NCBI GenBank assembly: GCA_900472925.1
Contig: UCJU01000031.1
Location: 1-64,000 of the forward strand
Direction: 5' to 3'
Source of the DNA: Hyphomicrobiales bacterium
GTDB lineage: Bacteria > Pseudomonadota > Alphaproteobacteria > Rhizobiales > Rhizobiaceae
DNA: 64,000 nt
The notes beneath the pieces were generated by a model, which saw nothing but the letters and a program-made list of their open reading frames with translations, made no database searches and was not told where the DNA came from. Both the position numbers and the translations under genes were made by a program. This document shows, in pieces, positions 16,840-25,630 of this stretch (its first letter is position 1; every line of letters begins with the position of its first letter).

Positions 16840-18309
16840 ATGTCAGTGAAAGATTTGAATACAGTACATCAAGCGACGCAATCCAGAGAAGATCACGGTT
16901 TTCACAAGGCGCTCAAGCCGCGCCAGATACAGATGATCGCCATCGGTGGCGCCATCGGGACCGGCTTGTTTCTGGGTGCGGGCGGGCGTCTCGCCACCGC
17001 CGGGCCGGCCCTGATTTTCGTCTACGCCATTTGTGGCTTCTTTGCTTTTCTGGTTCTGCGCGCTCTGGGGGAGTTGATCATGCATCGCCCGACATCGGGC
17101 TCCTTCGTGTCCTACGCGCGCGAGTTCTACGGCGAGAAAATGGCCTTCGCAGTGGGCTGGATGTACTGGCTGAACTGGGCCATGACGTCGGTCGCGGATG
17201 TGACCGCTGTCGCGATCTACATGAATTTCTTCAAGCAATATGTGCCCTGGATGCAGGGCATCGACCAATGGGTGTTTGCGCTCGGCGCGCTTTTGATCGT
17301 GCTGGCCATGAACATGCTGTCAGTCAAGGTCTTTGGCGAGCTTGAGTTCTGGTTCAGCCTGATCAAGGTGGTCGCCCTGGCAACATTCCTCGTTGTCGGC
17401 ATCTACTTCGTCATTTTCGGCACGCCGATTGAAGGCCACGTCACGGGCTTCAGCCTGATCACCGATAATGGAGGCTTTTTCCCCAATGGCATCTTGCCCG
17501 CCTTCCTCATCGTCCAGGGGGTGGTGTTCGCCTATGCGTCGATCGAGCTGATCGGCACCACTGCGGGTGAAACGGAAGATCCACGCAAGGTTATTCCCGG
17601 GGCGATCCGAACCGTCGTCTTCCGCCTGCTGGTGTTTTATGTCGGCTCGGTTCTGCTGCTGACGCTTCTCTTGCCCTATACGGCCTATAAGGCAGGCGAG
17701 AGCCCCTTCGTGACCTTCTTCGGCTCCATCGGTATCGAAGGTGCCGACATCATCATGAACCTCGTCGTGTTGACGGCGGTTCTGTCTTCGCTGAATGCCG
17801 GTCTTTATTCCACCGGTCGCATTCTCCATTCGATGGCCGTTTCGGGTTCTGCACCGGTAGCACTTGCCAAGATGAACAAGGCTGGCGTGCCCTATGGCGG
17901 CATTGCGGTAACAGCAGTGGTGACGGTTATCGGCGTTATTCTCAACGCCGTCGTGCCTTCTGCCGCGTTCGAAATTGCCCTCAACGTTGCAGCGCTGGGC
18001 ATCATTTGCGCGTGGGGTGCCATCGTGTTATGTCAACTCAAGCTGTGGCATCGGTCCCGGCGGGGGGAAATGAAGCGACCTGATTTCAGAATGTTCGGAG
18101 CGCCTTATACCGGCATTCTGACACTTGCTTTTCTCTCCGGTGTGCTGATGCTGATGGCCATGGATTATCCGGCTGGGACATGGACGGTGGGATCGCTCAT
18201 CATCATCGCTCCAGCCCTTGTGGCGGGATGGTATCTGTTGCGCAATCGCATTCATGAACTGGCGAAAGCACAGGCATCGGGCAGCGCTGGCGCGCGGAGT
18301 GAAATTTGA
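16840..18309 (+). CDS. ansP: L-asparagine permease, APC family
   Basis: 489 residues with about 12 membrane helices. Amino acid transporter family signature at the N-terminus ([36 protein letters not shown]) and the conserved [24 protein letters not shown] region (residues about 90-112). It resembles the AnsP/GabP/RocE branch of proton-coupled permeases. Asparagine as substrate is inferred from the asparaginase gene that follows at once (stop of one, start of the next within a few bases) and from synteny with rhizobial ansPAB. GGGAGGGG lies 6 nt before the ATG. Confidence 0.9.
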   Translation: MSVKDLNTVHQATQSREDHGFHKALKPRQIQMIAIGGAIGTGLFLGAGGRLATAGPALIFVYAICGFFAFLVLRALGELIMHRPTSGSFVSYAREFYGEKMAFAVGWMYWLNWAMTSVADVTAVAIYMNFFKQYVPWMQGIDQWVFALGALLIVLAMNMLSVKVFGELEFWFSLIKVVALATFLVVGIYFVIFGTPIEGHVTGFSLITDNGGFFPNGILPAFLIVQGVVFAYASIELIGTTAGETEDPRKVIPGAIRTVVFRLLVFYVGSVLLLTLLLPYTAYKAGESPFVTFFGSIGIEGADIIMNLVVLTAVLSSLNAGLYSTGRILHSMAVSGSAPVALAKMNKAGVPYGGIAVTAVVTVIGVILNAVVPSAAFEIALNVAALGIICAWGAIVLCQLKLWHRSRRGEMKRPDFRMFGAPYTGILTLAFLSGVLMLMAMDYPAGTWTVGSLIIIAPALVAGWYLLRNRIHELAKAQASGSAGARSEI

Positions 18310-18311
18310 GC

Positions 18312-19265
18312 ATGACGGAATCGAAACTGCTGGTGGCTGTCATAGCCACCGGCGGCACCATTGCCAGTAAACGCGATCAAACCGGAGCGGCCAAGCCATC
18401 TCTGACAGGCGAACACCTGCTGTCTGACATCAGCAACAGCGATGTATCCCTGAAGCCTATCGAGCTTATGGCAACGGACTCGTCGAGCCTCACCCTTCTT
18501 GACATGCAGACGATCAGTGATGCGGTCGGCAAGGAGCTGGCCAATCCTGATGTTGCTGGAATCGTTATCCTGCACGGCACGGATGCCATGGAGGAGAGCG
18601 CGCTGCTGGTGCATCTCCAGCATCGTCTGACCAAGCCCGTCATTTTTACCGGCGCTCAGTTTACAGCCGATCATCCGCAAGCCGATGGTCCCGGCAATCT
18701 CTCAGCCGCCATTGAAGCCTCGGTCGATCCTTCCAATGTTGGAAAAGGTGTCCTCCTCTGTTTCGGCGGAAGATTGTTGCCCGCCTGGGGGCTTTACAAG
18801 CGTTCTACCGACAAGACGGATGCTTTCGATCTCGCTTCCAACGCTACCTGCCCGGATAGCCTGGGCTTTACCGGATCGGTCAGAAACGTCAGGGTGGATA
18901 TCGTTGCAATCTATCCCGGCTGCGATGCCGCCCATATCGATGCCAGTTTGAAGGCGGGTGCAGACGGTATCGTGCTGGCCGCATTGGGGTCCGGCAACGC
19001 CAATAAGCGCATCGTTGAAGCGATCAAGCGCTGCCGAGACGGCAACGTGCCTGTCGTGGTCTCAAGCCGCGTGTCCGAGGGCGTGCTCGTCGCTGGTTAT
19101 GGCGGGGGTGGTGGTGGACACGACATGGGCGCGGCGGGCGCTGTTCACTCGCGAACATTGAGGGCAGGGCAGTCGAGGATTCTCCTGGCGGCCATGATCG
19201 CGTCCTCAAAAAAAATGGCTGAAATGATCGACGCATTCGGCGATTTTCAAAAAATGGCGAAATAG
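18312..19265 (+). CDS. ansA: L-asparaginase
   Basis: 317 residues. Asparaginase/glutaminase superfamily with the first catalytic-Thr motif ATGGTIASK near residue 15, the MATDSSSLT segment, and the second motif LHGTDAMEESA (about 80-90). No signal peptide, so cytoplasmic. It releases ammonium from asparagine, giving aspartate for AspA. ATG 18312 is preferred; a TTG at 18306 overlapping the permease stop is better spaced from GGAG and is possible. It ends the ans operon, with 11 bp before a stress-type promoter for the next gene. Confidence 0.92.
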   Translation: MTESKLLVAVIATGGTIASKRDQTGAAKPSLTGEHLLSDISNSDVSLKPIELMATDSSSLTLLDMQTISDAVGKELANPDVAGIVILHGTDAMEESALLVHLQHRLTKPVIFTGAQFTADHPQADGPGNLSAAIEASVDPSNVGKGVLLCFGGRLLPAWGLYKRSTDKTDAFDLASNATCPDSLGFTGSVRNVRVDIVAIYPGCDAAHIDASLKAGADGIVLAALGSGNANKRIVEAIKRCRDGNVPVVVSSRVSEGVLVAGYGGGGGGHDMGAAGAVHSRTLRAGQSRILLAAMIASSKKMAEMIDAFGDFQKMAK

Positions 19266-19276
19266 TGATTTTTTAG

Positions 19277-19301
19277 GGAACCTTTGTGATCTGACCCCGT
19301 T
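19277..19301 (+). promoter_or_regulatory. Putative EcfG promoter of gcd
   Basis: GGAAC (19277-19281), 16-nt spacer, CGTT (19298-19301): an exact fit to the alphaproteobacterial general stress sigma factor consensus. It is 31 bp upstream of the gcd ATG, which implies a short leader. Confidence 0.6.
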
Positions 19302-19332
19302 TCAACGGCTGGGAGACCACCGGGGGCCTTTT

Positions 19333-21672
19333 ATGGCAGTGACATCGACTGCAGTCGTCCTGACGCTTATTGGACTTGCAATTTTCGGCTTTGGTTCTCA
19401 GCTCATTATGCTGGGAGGAAGCTTCTATTACGCATTGGCAGGGATCGCATTCGTGATCACCGCTGTTTTGTTGTTTCAAAGAAACAAGGTGGCATTGCAT
19501 TTCTATGCCGCTTTCGTCCTTTCGACATTGTTGTGGGCGCTATGGGAAGTCGGTTTTGACTGGTGGCAGCTCGGACCGCGCGGCGGCTTCATCATTCTCG
19601 TCGGAATGTGGCTGTTGATGCCATGGATCAGAAAGCCGCTTGGCTTTACCAGCCCGACCGGCACGTCCTACGGCGCCAATGCGGTTCCGTTGCTTACCGC
19701 TGTGCTGGTGTCTGTGGGTGCCGCAGCGTTTGCAATGACGCAGGACCCGCATGACCTGGAAGGTGAGCTGTCGAGCGAGATCGTGACAGCTGCGCCGAAC
19801 TACGGCAACGATGTACCTGACAATGAATGGCACCAGTACGGTCGCACATCGTACGGTCAGCGCTATTCTCCCTTGTCGCAAATCAATGCTCAGAATGTGA
19901 GCGGGCTGAAAGAAGCTTGGCGCTACCGGACCGGTGACGTGAAGTTGCCCGATGACGTTGGCGAGACCACCTATCAGGTGACTCCCTTAAAAGTCGGCAA
20001 CTCGCTTTATCTTTGCACGCCGCACAATTGGGCCATCGCAGTCGATGCTGCGACCGGCAAGGAAAAGTGGAAGTACGATCCTAACGCGGGCATGAACCCT
20101 GATCGCCAGCACCAGACGTGCCGTGGCGTGACCTATTATGCAGACCCCGCAGCCGAAAGTGGATCCTTTTGTGCTGCGCGCGTCTATCTGCCAACGTCCG
20201 ATGCCCGGTTGATCGCACTGGACGCCGCGACCGGTCAGGTTTGCACGACATTTGCTGACAAGGGCACTCTTCGGTTGACGACTGGCATGGAGCATAATCC
20301 GGCCGGTTATTACTACTCGACATCCCCGCCTGCGATCGCAGGAAACAAGATCATCATTGGTGGTGCCGTCAACGACAACTACTCGACGCAGGAACAGTCC
20401 GGCGTCATCCGTGCGTTCGACGTCTCCACCGGCGCCTTGATCTGGAATTGGGATTCGGGAAACCCTACCCAGACCCAACCGCTTCAGCCGGGTCAGACCT
20501 ATACGACCAACTCTCCCAACAGCTGGTCGGTATTCAGCGTCGATGAAGCGCTTGGGCTCGTTTACATTCCATTGGGCAATCAGGTGCCGGACCAACTCGG
20601 CATGGGTCGGAGCGCAAATGTCGAGAAATATTCCTCGTCCATCGTCGCGCTGGATGTGAACACGGGGCAGGACAAATGGGTTCGCCAGTTCGTGCATCAC
20701 GATCTCTGGGACATGGACGTTCCGGCGCAGCCGGTGTTGATCGACATTACCAAGAAAGACGGGCAGACGGTTCCGGCACTGGTGGGTCCAACCAAGCAGG
20801 GTGACATCTACGTTCTGGATCGTCGCAGTGGTGAGCCTATTCTGGCCGTCACAGAGGAAAAGGCTCCCGGCGGTACGATCCCGGAGGACTTCAGTGCTCC
20901 GACACAGCCCACGTCCGCCTTGTCGTTCAAGCCTGATCCGCTGGTTGAAAAGAACATGTGGGGTGTCTCCATGTTCGACCAACTGGCATGCCGCATCAAG
21001 TTTCATCAGCTGAACTATGAAGGTCGCTACACGCCTCCATCGCTCAACGGCTCTTTGATCTATCCTGGTAATTTCGGTACGTTCAACTGGGGTTCGGTCG
21101 CTGTCGATCCGGAGCGTCAGGTCATGTTCGGCATGCCGACCTACCTCGCCTTCACATCGAAACTGGTTCCACGCGACCAGATTCCGCCACGCGGTCAGGA
21201 TGAAAAGGGTAGCGAGCAAGGCCTCAATCGCAACGATGGCGCGCCATACGGTGTGTTCATGGGTCCATTTCTCGGACCATTGGGTGTTCCTTGCCAGGCT
21301 CCGCCATGGGGCTATGTCGCAGGGGCCGATCTGCGCACCGGCGATGTTGCCTACAAGCATAAGAACGGTACCGTCTACGACATGACGCCGCTGCCGCTGC
21401 CCTTGAAGGTCGGTGTTCCCGGTATCGGTGGTCCGATGATTACCAAGGGCGGAGTTGCTTTCCTCGGTGCTGCAGTCGACAACTATCTACGGGCCTACGA
21501 CCTGACATCCGGCAAGCAGCTTTGGGAGGCTCGTCTGCCAGCGGGTGGCCAGGCAACGCCGATGACCTATGCGATGGATAACGGCAAGCAATATGTGGTG
21601 ATGGTCGCTGGCGGACACGGTTCTGTCGGCACGAAGCCCGGTGATTATGTCATCGCCTTTACGTTACCGTAA
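19333..21672 (+). CDS. gcd: Membrane-bound PQQ-dependent glucose dehydrogenase
   Basis: 779 residues. About five N-terminal membrane helices (roughly residues 5-130) anchor it; a periplasmic eight-bladed quinoprotein propeller follows (from about 160), with the YGQRYSPLSQINAQNV segment, CTPHNWAIAVDAATGKEKWKYDPN and other tryptophan-docking W motifs, and QFVHHDLWDMDVPAQP. It oxidises glucose to gluconolactone in the periplasm and passes electrons to ubiquinone; it needs PQQ, whose synthesis genes are not in this window. GGGGG lies 6 nt before the ATG. A sequence fitting the general stress promoter precedes it, and a cobalamin riboswitch follows in the next unit. Confidence 0.95.
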   Translation: MAVTSTAVVLTLIGLAIFGFGSQLIMLGGSFYYALAGIAFVITAVLLFQRNKVALHFYAAFVLSTLLWALWEVGFDWWQLGPRGGFIILVGMWLLMPWIRKPLGFTSPTGTSYGANAVPLLTAVLVSVGAAAFAMTQDPHDLEGELSSEIVTAAPNYGNDVPDNEWHQYGRTSYGQRYSPLSQINAQNVSGLKEAWRYRTGDVKLPDDVGETTYQVTPLKVGNSLYLCTPHNWAIAVDAATGKEKWKYDPNAGMNPDRQHQTCRGVTYYADPAAESGSFCAARVYLPTSDARLIALDAATGQVCTTFADKGTLRLTTGMEHNPAGYYYSTSPPAIAGNKIIIGGAVNDNYSTQEQSGVIRAFDVSTGALIWNWDSGNPTQTQPLQPGQTYTTNSPNSWSVFSVDEALGLVYIPLGNQVPDQLGMGRSANVEKYSSSIVALDVNTGQDKWVRQFVHHDLWDMDVPAQPVLIDITKKDGQTVPALVGPTKQGDIYVLDRRSGEPILAVTEEKAPGGTIPEDFSAPTQPTSALSFKPDPLVEKNMWGVSMFDQLACRIKFHQLNYEGRYTPPSLNGSLIYPGNFGTFNWGSVAVDPERQVMFGMPTYLAFTSKLVPRDQIPPRGQDEKGSEQGLNRNDGAPYGVFMGPFLGPLGVPCQAPPWGYVAGADLRTGDVAYKHKNGTVYDMTPLPLPLKVGVPGIGGPMITKGGVAFLGAAVDNYLRAYDLTSGKQLWEARLPAGGQATPMTYAMDNGKQYVVMVAGGHGSVGTKPGDYVIAFTLP

Positions 21673-21829
21673 CACCCAATCGAAATGTCGATGTCAGAAT
21701 GGCCGGGGAAATCTTCCCCGGCCATTTTTCGTTATGCCAACGCAGACATCGATTTGCTGATTGCGATTAAATGTAATAACATTACAAAAGCAATGCTTGA
21801 CGAGTGGTTTGCGATACGTCTATCTGGTT

Positions 21830-22027
21830 GTGACGGTTTCGAGCGAGTGATCGCAAGAAATAATAGGGAATGCGGTGCGAGCCTTCGGGTTTAATGCCGC
21901 AGCTGCCCCCGCAACTGTAAACGGATTGTCCAACCTTTTGGCGCTCTCACAAGCGTCATGCCACTGCGAAATTTCGTGGGAAGGTGGGTGAAGACGCCAA
22001 TCCGTGAGCCAGGAGACCTGCCGTCGA
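21830..22027 (+). promoter_or_regulatory. Cobalamin riboswitch
   Basis: The conserved core is present in order: GGGAATGCGGTGCGAG, AATGCCGCAGCTGCCCCC, GCAACTGTAA, CACTGCG ... GTGGGAAGG, and GACGCCAATCCGTGAGCC followed by the B12 box AGCCAGGAGACCTGCC. Outer stem P1 is GACGG (21832-21836) with CCGTC (22021-22025). It should switch off the transporter genes downstream when adenosylcobalamin is plentiful. Confidence 0.95.
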
Positions 22028-22075
22028 AAGTTCATTCCAATGTCACGGGCGGGGATGCCTGGAACAGGAGACGTT

Positions 22076-22162
22076 ATGATTGCATCGAGCGCCAGTAAGC
22101 GCCTCATTCCATCTGCCATGTCCCGGTTTCGGATCGTTTCAGCACCTTTTCTTTCGGACTGA
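22076..22162 (+). CDS. Short ORF (28 codons) between riboswitch and transporter
   Basis: ATG at 22076 preceded at 5 nt by ACAGGAG, giving MIASSASKRLIPSAMSRFRI... and a TGA at 22160-22162. The ribosome site partly lies in a small hairpin, CCTG-GAA-CAGG (22058-22068), placed between the riboswitch aptamer and this ORF. It could be a leader peptide through which the riboswitch controls translation, or chance. The peptide resembles nothing I know. The main transporter gene starts 67 bp later. Confidence 0.4.
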   Translation: MIASSASKRLIPSAMSRFRIVSAPFLSD

Positions 22163-22229
22163 AGGTCTAAACATGTTCAAGCGGCTTTGCCTCCATGGCG
22201 GCCAATGCGATTTCGGGGACTGATCGGAA

Positions 22230-23261
22230 ATGATATTCAATTTTAAAAACGCCGTTGTGGCTGCGGGTGTCGCTGCGATGGCGATTAGTCTGGCGGCACC
22301 ATCCGCGCGTGCGGCAGAGACCACTTATCCCTTGACGCTGAAGAATTGCGGGCGCGACGTGACCTACACGCATGCCCCTCAGCGCACCGCATCGCTCGGT
22401 CAGAGCACAACCGAAATTCTCTATCTGCTGGGCCTTGCCGACAAGGTCGTGGGCACGGCCGTCTGGATCGGTCCCGTGATCAAGGGTTATGAAGATGCCA
22501 ATGCCAAGATCAAGCGCCTTGCCGATAACGACCCGAGTTTCGAAAGTGTTTTGGGCACGAAGCCGGATCTCGTCACGGCGCAGTTTCAGTGGCATGTCGG
22601 ACCTGAAGGTGTCGTCGCCAAGCCTGAGCAGTTCGAAGAGCTGAACATTCCCGTTTACACGTCGCCTGCCGATTGCACCGGTAAAGACAATAGCGGTGGT
22701 GGCGATGGCGTGCGCCACTCCGTGTTCACGATGGATCTGATCTATCAGGAAATCACCGAGCTTGCGCAAATCTTCAACGTTCAGGACAGGGGCGACAAGC
22801 TCGTTGCCGATCTGAAGGCGCGTGAAGAGGTTGCCCGCAAAAAAATAGCGTCTGCGAACGGAAAACTTTCTGCGGTCTTCTGGTTCTCCAGCGCCGAACT
22901 GGACATCGATCCCTATGTCGCGGGCAAGAACGGTGCGCCGGGTTACATCATGTCTGCGCTCGGCATCAGGAATGTCATCGACAGTGAAGAGGAGTGGCCG
23001 ACGGTTGGCTGGGAAACCATCGCCAAGTCGGAACCCATGCTGATCGTTGCAGGCAAGATGGACCGCAGACGGTTTCCCGCGGATGACATCGCGCTCAAGC
23101 AGAAATTTTTGAAGGAGGACCCGGTCACGAGCCTTATGCCAGCGGTCAAACAGGACCATGTCGTCATTATGGATGCGCAAGCCATGAATCCCACCATCCG
23201 CACCATCGATGGCATCGAAGTTCTGGCCGACGCCGTTGTCCAGCTTGGGCTCTCCAAGTAA
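22230..23261 (+). CDS. btuF: ABC transporter substrate-binding protein, BtuF-like
   Basis: 343 residues. Signal peptide AVVAAGVAAMAISLAAPSARA with cleavage near ARA-AET. Then a helical-backbone solute-binding fold of the iron-siderophore/cobalamin group (PQRTASLGQSTTEILYLLGLADKVVGTAVW; DPSFESVLGTKPDLVTAQ). It delivers its ligand in the periplasm to the permease that starts 3 bp after. The family binds B12 or ferric siderophores; the cobalamin riboswitch upstream argues for cobalamin or a corrinoid. The btu symbol rests on that. Confidence 0.83.
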   Translation: MIFNFKNAVVAAGVAAMAISLAAPSARAAETTYPLTLKNCGRDVTYTHAPQRTASLGQSTTEILYLLGLADKVVGTAVWIGPVIKGYEDANAKIKRLADNDPSFESVLGTKPDLVTAQFQWHVGPEGVVAKPEQFEELNIPVYTSPADCTGKDNSGGGDGVRHSVFTMDLIYQEITELAQIFNVQDRGDKLVADLKAREEVARKKIASANGKLSAVFWFSSAELDIDPYVAGKNGAPGYIMSALGIRNVIDSEEEWPTVGWETIAKSEPMLIVAGKMDRRRFPADDIALKQKFLKEDPVTSLMPAVKQDHVVIMDAQAMNPTIRTIDGIEVLADAVVQLGLSK

Positions 23262-23264
23262 GTC

Positions 23265-24284
23265 ATGGGTTCCTGTTTCACCCTTACCCGTGCCCTCTTG
23301 TTGTCTGTCGGGTGCCTCGGCTTGGCGCTGTGGCTTGGTGCTGCCATCGGGGAGACATCCATTTCCATGGATGTCGTCGCCAAGACGGTGGCAAACCGTC
23401 TGTTCCACGCGGCTTATCCGCTGGATGCAATCGACGAGGGCATCATCTGGAACTACCGCCTCAGCCGGGCGGTGGTTGCCGCCTGCTGCGGAGCTGCGCT
23501 GGCACTGTCAGGCGTGGTGCTGCAGGCACTTTTGCGCAACCCTTTGGCAGATCCCTATATCCTCGGCATTTCTGCGGGTGCTTCCACCGGGGCGGTCAGT
23601 GTTGCCATTTTGGGGTTCGGCGCTGGCATGCTGACCATGCCGTTGGGCGCGTTTCTCGGTGCGCTGATTGCATTTGCTCTGGTCAGTCTGCTGGCCTTTC
23701 GCGCTGGCCGGGGAAACAGCGCTATCATTCTTGCGGGCGTGGCGGGTTCACAATTGTTCAATGCGTTGACGTCTTTCATCGTTACCAAGGCAGCCAATGC
23801 AGAGCAGGCGCGCGGCATCATGTTCTGGCTGCTCGGAAATCTGTCCGGCGTGCGCTGGCCGGATGTCTGGCTGGCTTTACCGGTTACGATCATCGGTCTT
23901 GCCGTGTGCCTTTGGTATGCACGCGCGCTTGATGCCTTTACATTCGGCTCTCAATCGGCCGGCTCTCTCGGGGTACCCGTCCGGCGTGTCTACATCGTTC
24001 TCACCGGCGCCTCCGCGCTGATGACCGGCATCATGGTCAGTATCGTTGGTTCTATCGGTTTTATCGGACTGGTCATTCCCCATGCCGCACGCATGATCGT
24101 GGGCATCAGACATGGCCGTCTTTTGCCAGCGGCAGCGCTGACAGGTGCGGTTTTCATGATCGCCGCTGACATCCTGTCGCGCACCATTGTTTCCGGGCAG
24201 GTTCTGCCCATCGGCGTCATCACCGCCCTGTTTGGTGCACCGGCCTTCGCGCTCATTCTCAGCCAGCGCAGGAGGGCGATCTGA
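23265..24284 (+). CDS. btuC: ABC transporter permease, FecCD/BtuC type
   Basis: 339 residues with about nine to ten membrane helices. FecCD family landmarks: RLSRAVVAACCGAALALSGVVLQALLRNPLADPYILGISAGAS (about residues 62-105) and the late GSIGFIGLVIPHAARMIVG coupling region. It is the membrane part of the riboswitch-controlled uptake system. Starts 3 bp after btuF; its TGA overlaps the ATG of the ATPase gene (TGATG), so translation is coupled. Confidence 0.88.
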   Translation: MGSCFTLTRALLLSVGCLGLALWLGAAIGETSISMDVVAKTVANRLFHAAYPLDAIDEGIIWNYRLSRAVVAACCGAALALSGVVLQALLRNPLADPYILGISAGASTGAVSVAILGFGAGMLTMPLGAFLGALIAFALVSLLAFRAGRGNSAIILAGVAGSQLFNALTSFIVTKAANAEQARGIMFWLLGNLSGVRWPDVWLALPVTIIGLAVCLWYARALDAFTFGSQSAGSLGVPVRRVYIVLTGASALMTGIMVSIVGSIGFIGLVIPHAARMIVGIRHGRLLPAAALTGAVFMIAADILSRTIVSGQVLPIGVITALFGAPAFALILSQRRRAI

Positions 24285-25048
24285 TGCTCAAAGCCCGCAA
24301 TCTCTGCTGGTCTGCCGGTGGTGTGGACATCGTCAAAAATGTCAGCCTCGACATCACGCCGGGCGAGTTTCTCGGTATCGTCGGGCCGAACGGTTCTGGA
24401 AAAACCAGCCTCATGTCGCTTCTGTGCGGGCTCAAGAAGGCACGATCCGGGACTGTCGATCTCGATGGTCGTGACATGCAGAGCCTGGACCGTAGGGACG
24501 TCGCCCGCCATATCGCACTGGTCGAACAACAGGCGGAAACGCAGGAGCATATCAATGCGCGCCAGGCGGTGGAGCTTGGTCGCACACCGCATTTGGGTGC
24601 CCTGTCTCCATGGTCGCAGGACGATGACGCCATCGTTGATCAGGCCATGCGGGATGTCGATGCGCATCATCTGACCAAACGCATGTGGCATACGCTTTCC
24701 GGCGGGGAGCGCCAGCGTCTTCATATCGCCCGCGCGCTGGCACAAAGGCCGAAAATTCTGCTGCTGGATGAACCGACGAACCATCTCGATATCGGACATC
24801 AGATTGCGTTGTTGCATCTCGTGCGCAAGCAACGCCTGACGGTCGTTGCTGCCCTGCACGATCTCAACCACGCCGCCATGTTCTGTGACCGCGTTGCCGT
24901 CATGAAGAATGGGCAGGTGGTGGCTCTCGGCAAACCGTCTGCAATATTTACAAGCGAACTGATCGGCGATGTCTTCGGTGTCGAGGTAGAGGTCGAGCAG
25001 GAGGATGGTGATGTCTGTCACATCCGCTACCGGCCCCCCACGTGCTGA
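24284..25048 (+). CDS. btuD: ABC transporter ATP-binding protein, BtuD type
   Basis: 254 residues. Walker A GPNGSGKTS, signature LSGGERQRLHIARAL, Walker B ILLLDEPTNHLD, and the switch His in ALHDLNHAAMF: the pattern of siderophore/cobalamin ATPases. It energises the preceding permease. The start codon shares bases with the permease stop. The last gene of the riboswitch-controlled operon. Confidence 0.9.
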   Translation: MLKARNLCWSAGGVDIVKNVSLDITPGEFLGIVGPNGSGKTSLMSLLCGLKKARSGTVDLDGRDMQSLDRRDVARHIALVEQQAETQEHINARQAVELGRTPHLGALSPWSQDDDAIVDQAMRDVDAHHLTKRMWHTLSGGERQRLHIARALAQRPKILLLDEPTNHLDIGHQIALLHLVRKQRLTVVAALHDLNHAAMFCDRVAVMKNGQVVALGKPSAIFTSELIGDVFGVEVEVEQEDGDVCHIRYRPPTC

Positions 25049-25242
25049 ACCACGTTCAACCTCCATGAATGCCAAATGAGCTTTGTCTAGTTTTCGCTTC
25101 CTCGGAATCTTAAGCGGCTGTCATCTTCATAAGCGCATCCGTTTTCGAATGACACGTCTCTTGAATTGAACGAACGGCCTCCCACATCAGCATCAACCCG
25201 CTGGTCCGGGCCCCTCTGGTGAAAGTCTCGGCGCTTTCACGA

Positions 25243-25261
25243 TGTCGGACCTTTTCCGACA
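25243..25261. other. Stem-loop in the leader of the small exported protein
   Basis: TGTCGGA (25243-25249), 5-nt loop CCTTT, TCCGACA (25255-25261), preceded by a weaker GAAAG ... CTTTC stem at 25221-25238. There is no T tract after it, so it is more likely leader structure than a terminator. It ends 28 bp before the ATG of the next gene. Confidence 0.4.
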
Positions 25262-25289
25262 TAGACGCCGAACGCCAAGAGGATCAATT

Positions 25290-25601
25290 ATGATTTCCGA
25301 TATTGCCGCGTGGTTCATCACGCTTTTTGTCTTGAACCCTATTCAGGCCGAGGTGCAGGATCACCTTCAGGCTGCCAATGCGTCTACCCAATCCATCCAG
25401 CAATCCCAGCAATGTATCTCGGCGCAGGGGCCGAAGTTGCTTCAGCGAGCGGGGCAAGACCCGTCATGGGCAATCGCGACTGCGGCGGGCTATACGCTCG
25501 GCTGGACCTCTCCGTCGCAATTGCTGGATGCGAGCGATCCGAACTGCGCCGAGTTGACCCGGCTCTTGCGCGGCAGTGAGGGCGAAGAGGCCAATAGCTG
25601 A
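25290..25601 (+). CDS. Small probable exported protein of unknown function
   Basis: 103 residues from ATG 25290, which has AGAGGA 8 nt upstream; the frame opens 16 codons earlier but without a ribosome site. The first 20 residues (MISDIAAWFITLFVLNPIQA) form a hydrophobic segment ending in A-x-A-like sequence, so a signal peptide or anchor. The rest is soluble, Gln-rich, with just two cysteines (about 42 and 86) that could pair in the periplasm, and a WAIATAAGYTLGWTSPSQLL stretch. I do not recognise the family. It stands between the B12 transporter and lpsL, with its own leader. Confidence 0.7.
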   Translation: MISDIAAWFITLFVLNPIQAEVQDHLQAANASTQSIQQSQQCISAQGPKLLQRAGQDPSWAIATAAGYTLGWTSPSQLLDASDPNCAELTRLLRGSEGEEANS

Positions 25602-25630
25602 TTGCTATGGAAATCCGGCAGCCTGAAAGA

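Noticed and set aside
19987..21360. Long minus-strand open frame (457 codons) opposite gcd
   Set aside because: It lies wholly inside a clear quinoprotein gene, has no family motifs, and is rich in His/Arg as expected from antisense reading of a GC-rich gene.
22167..23408. 413-codon minus-strand open frame opposite btuF
   Set aside because: It mirrors the binding-protein gene, with no ribosome site and no recognisable domain.
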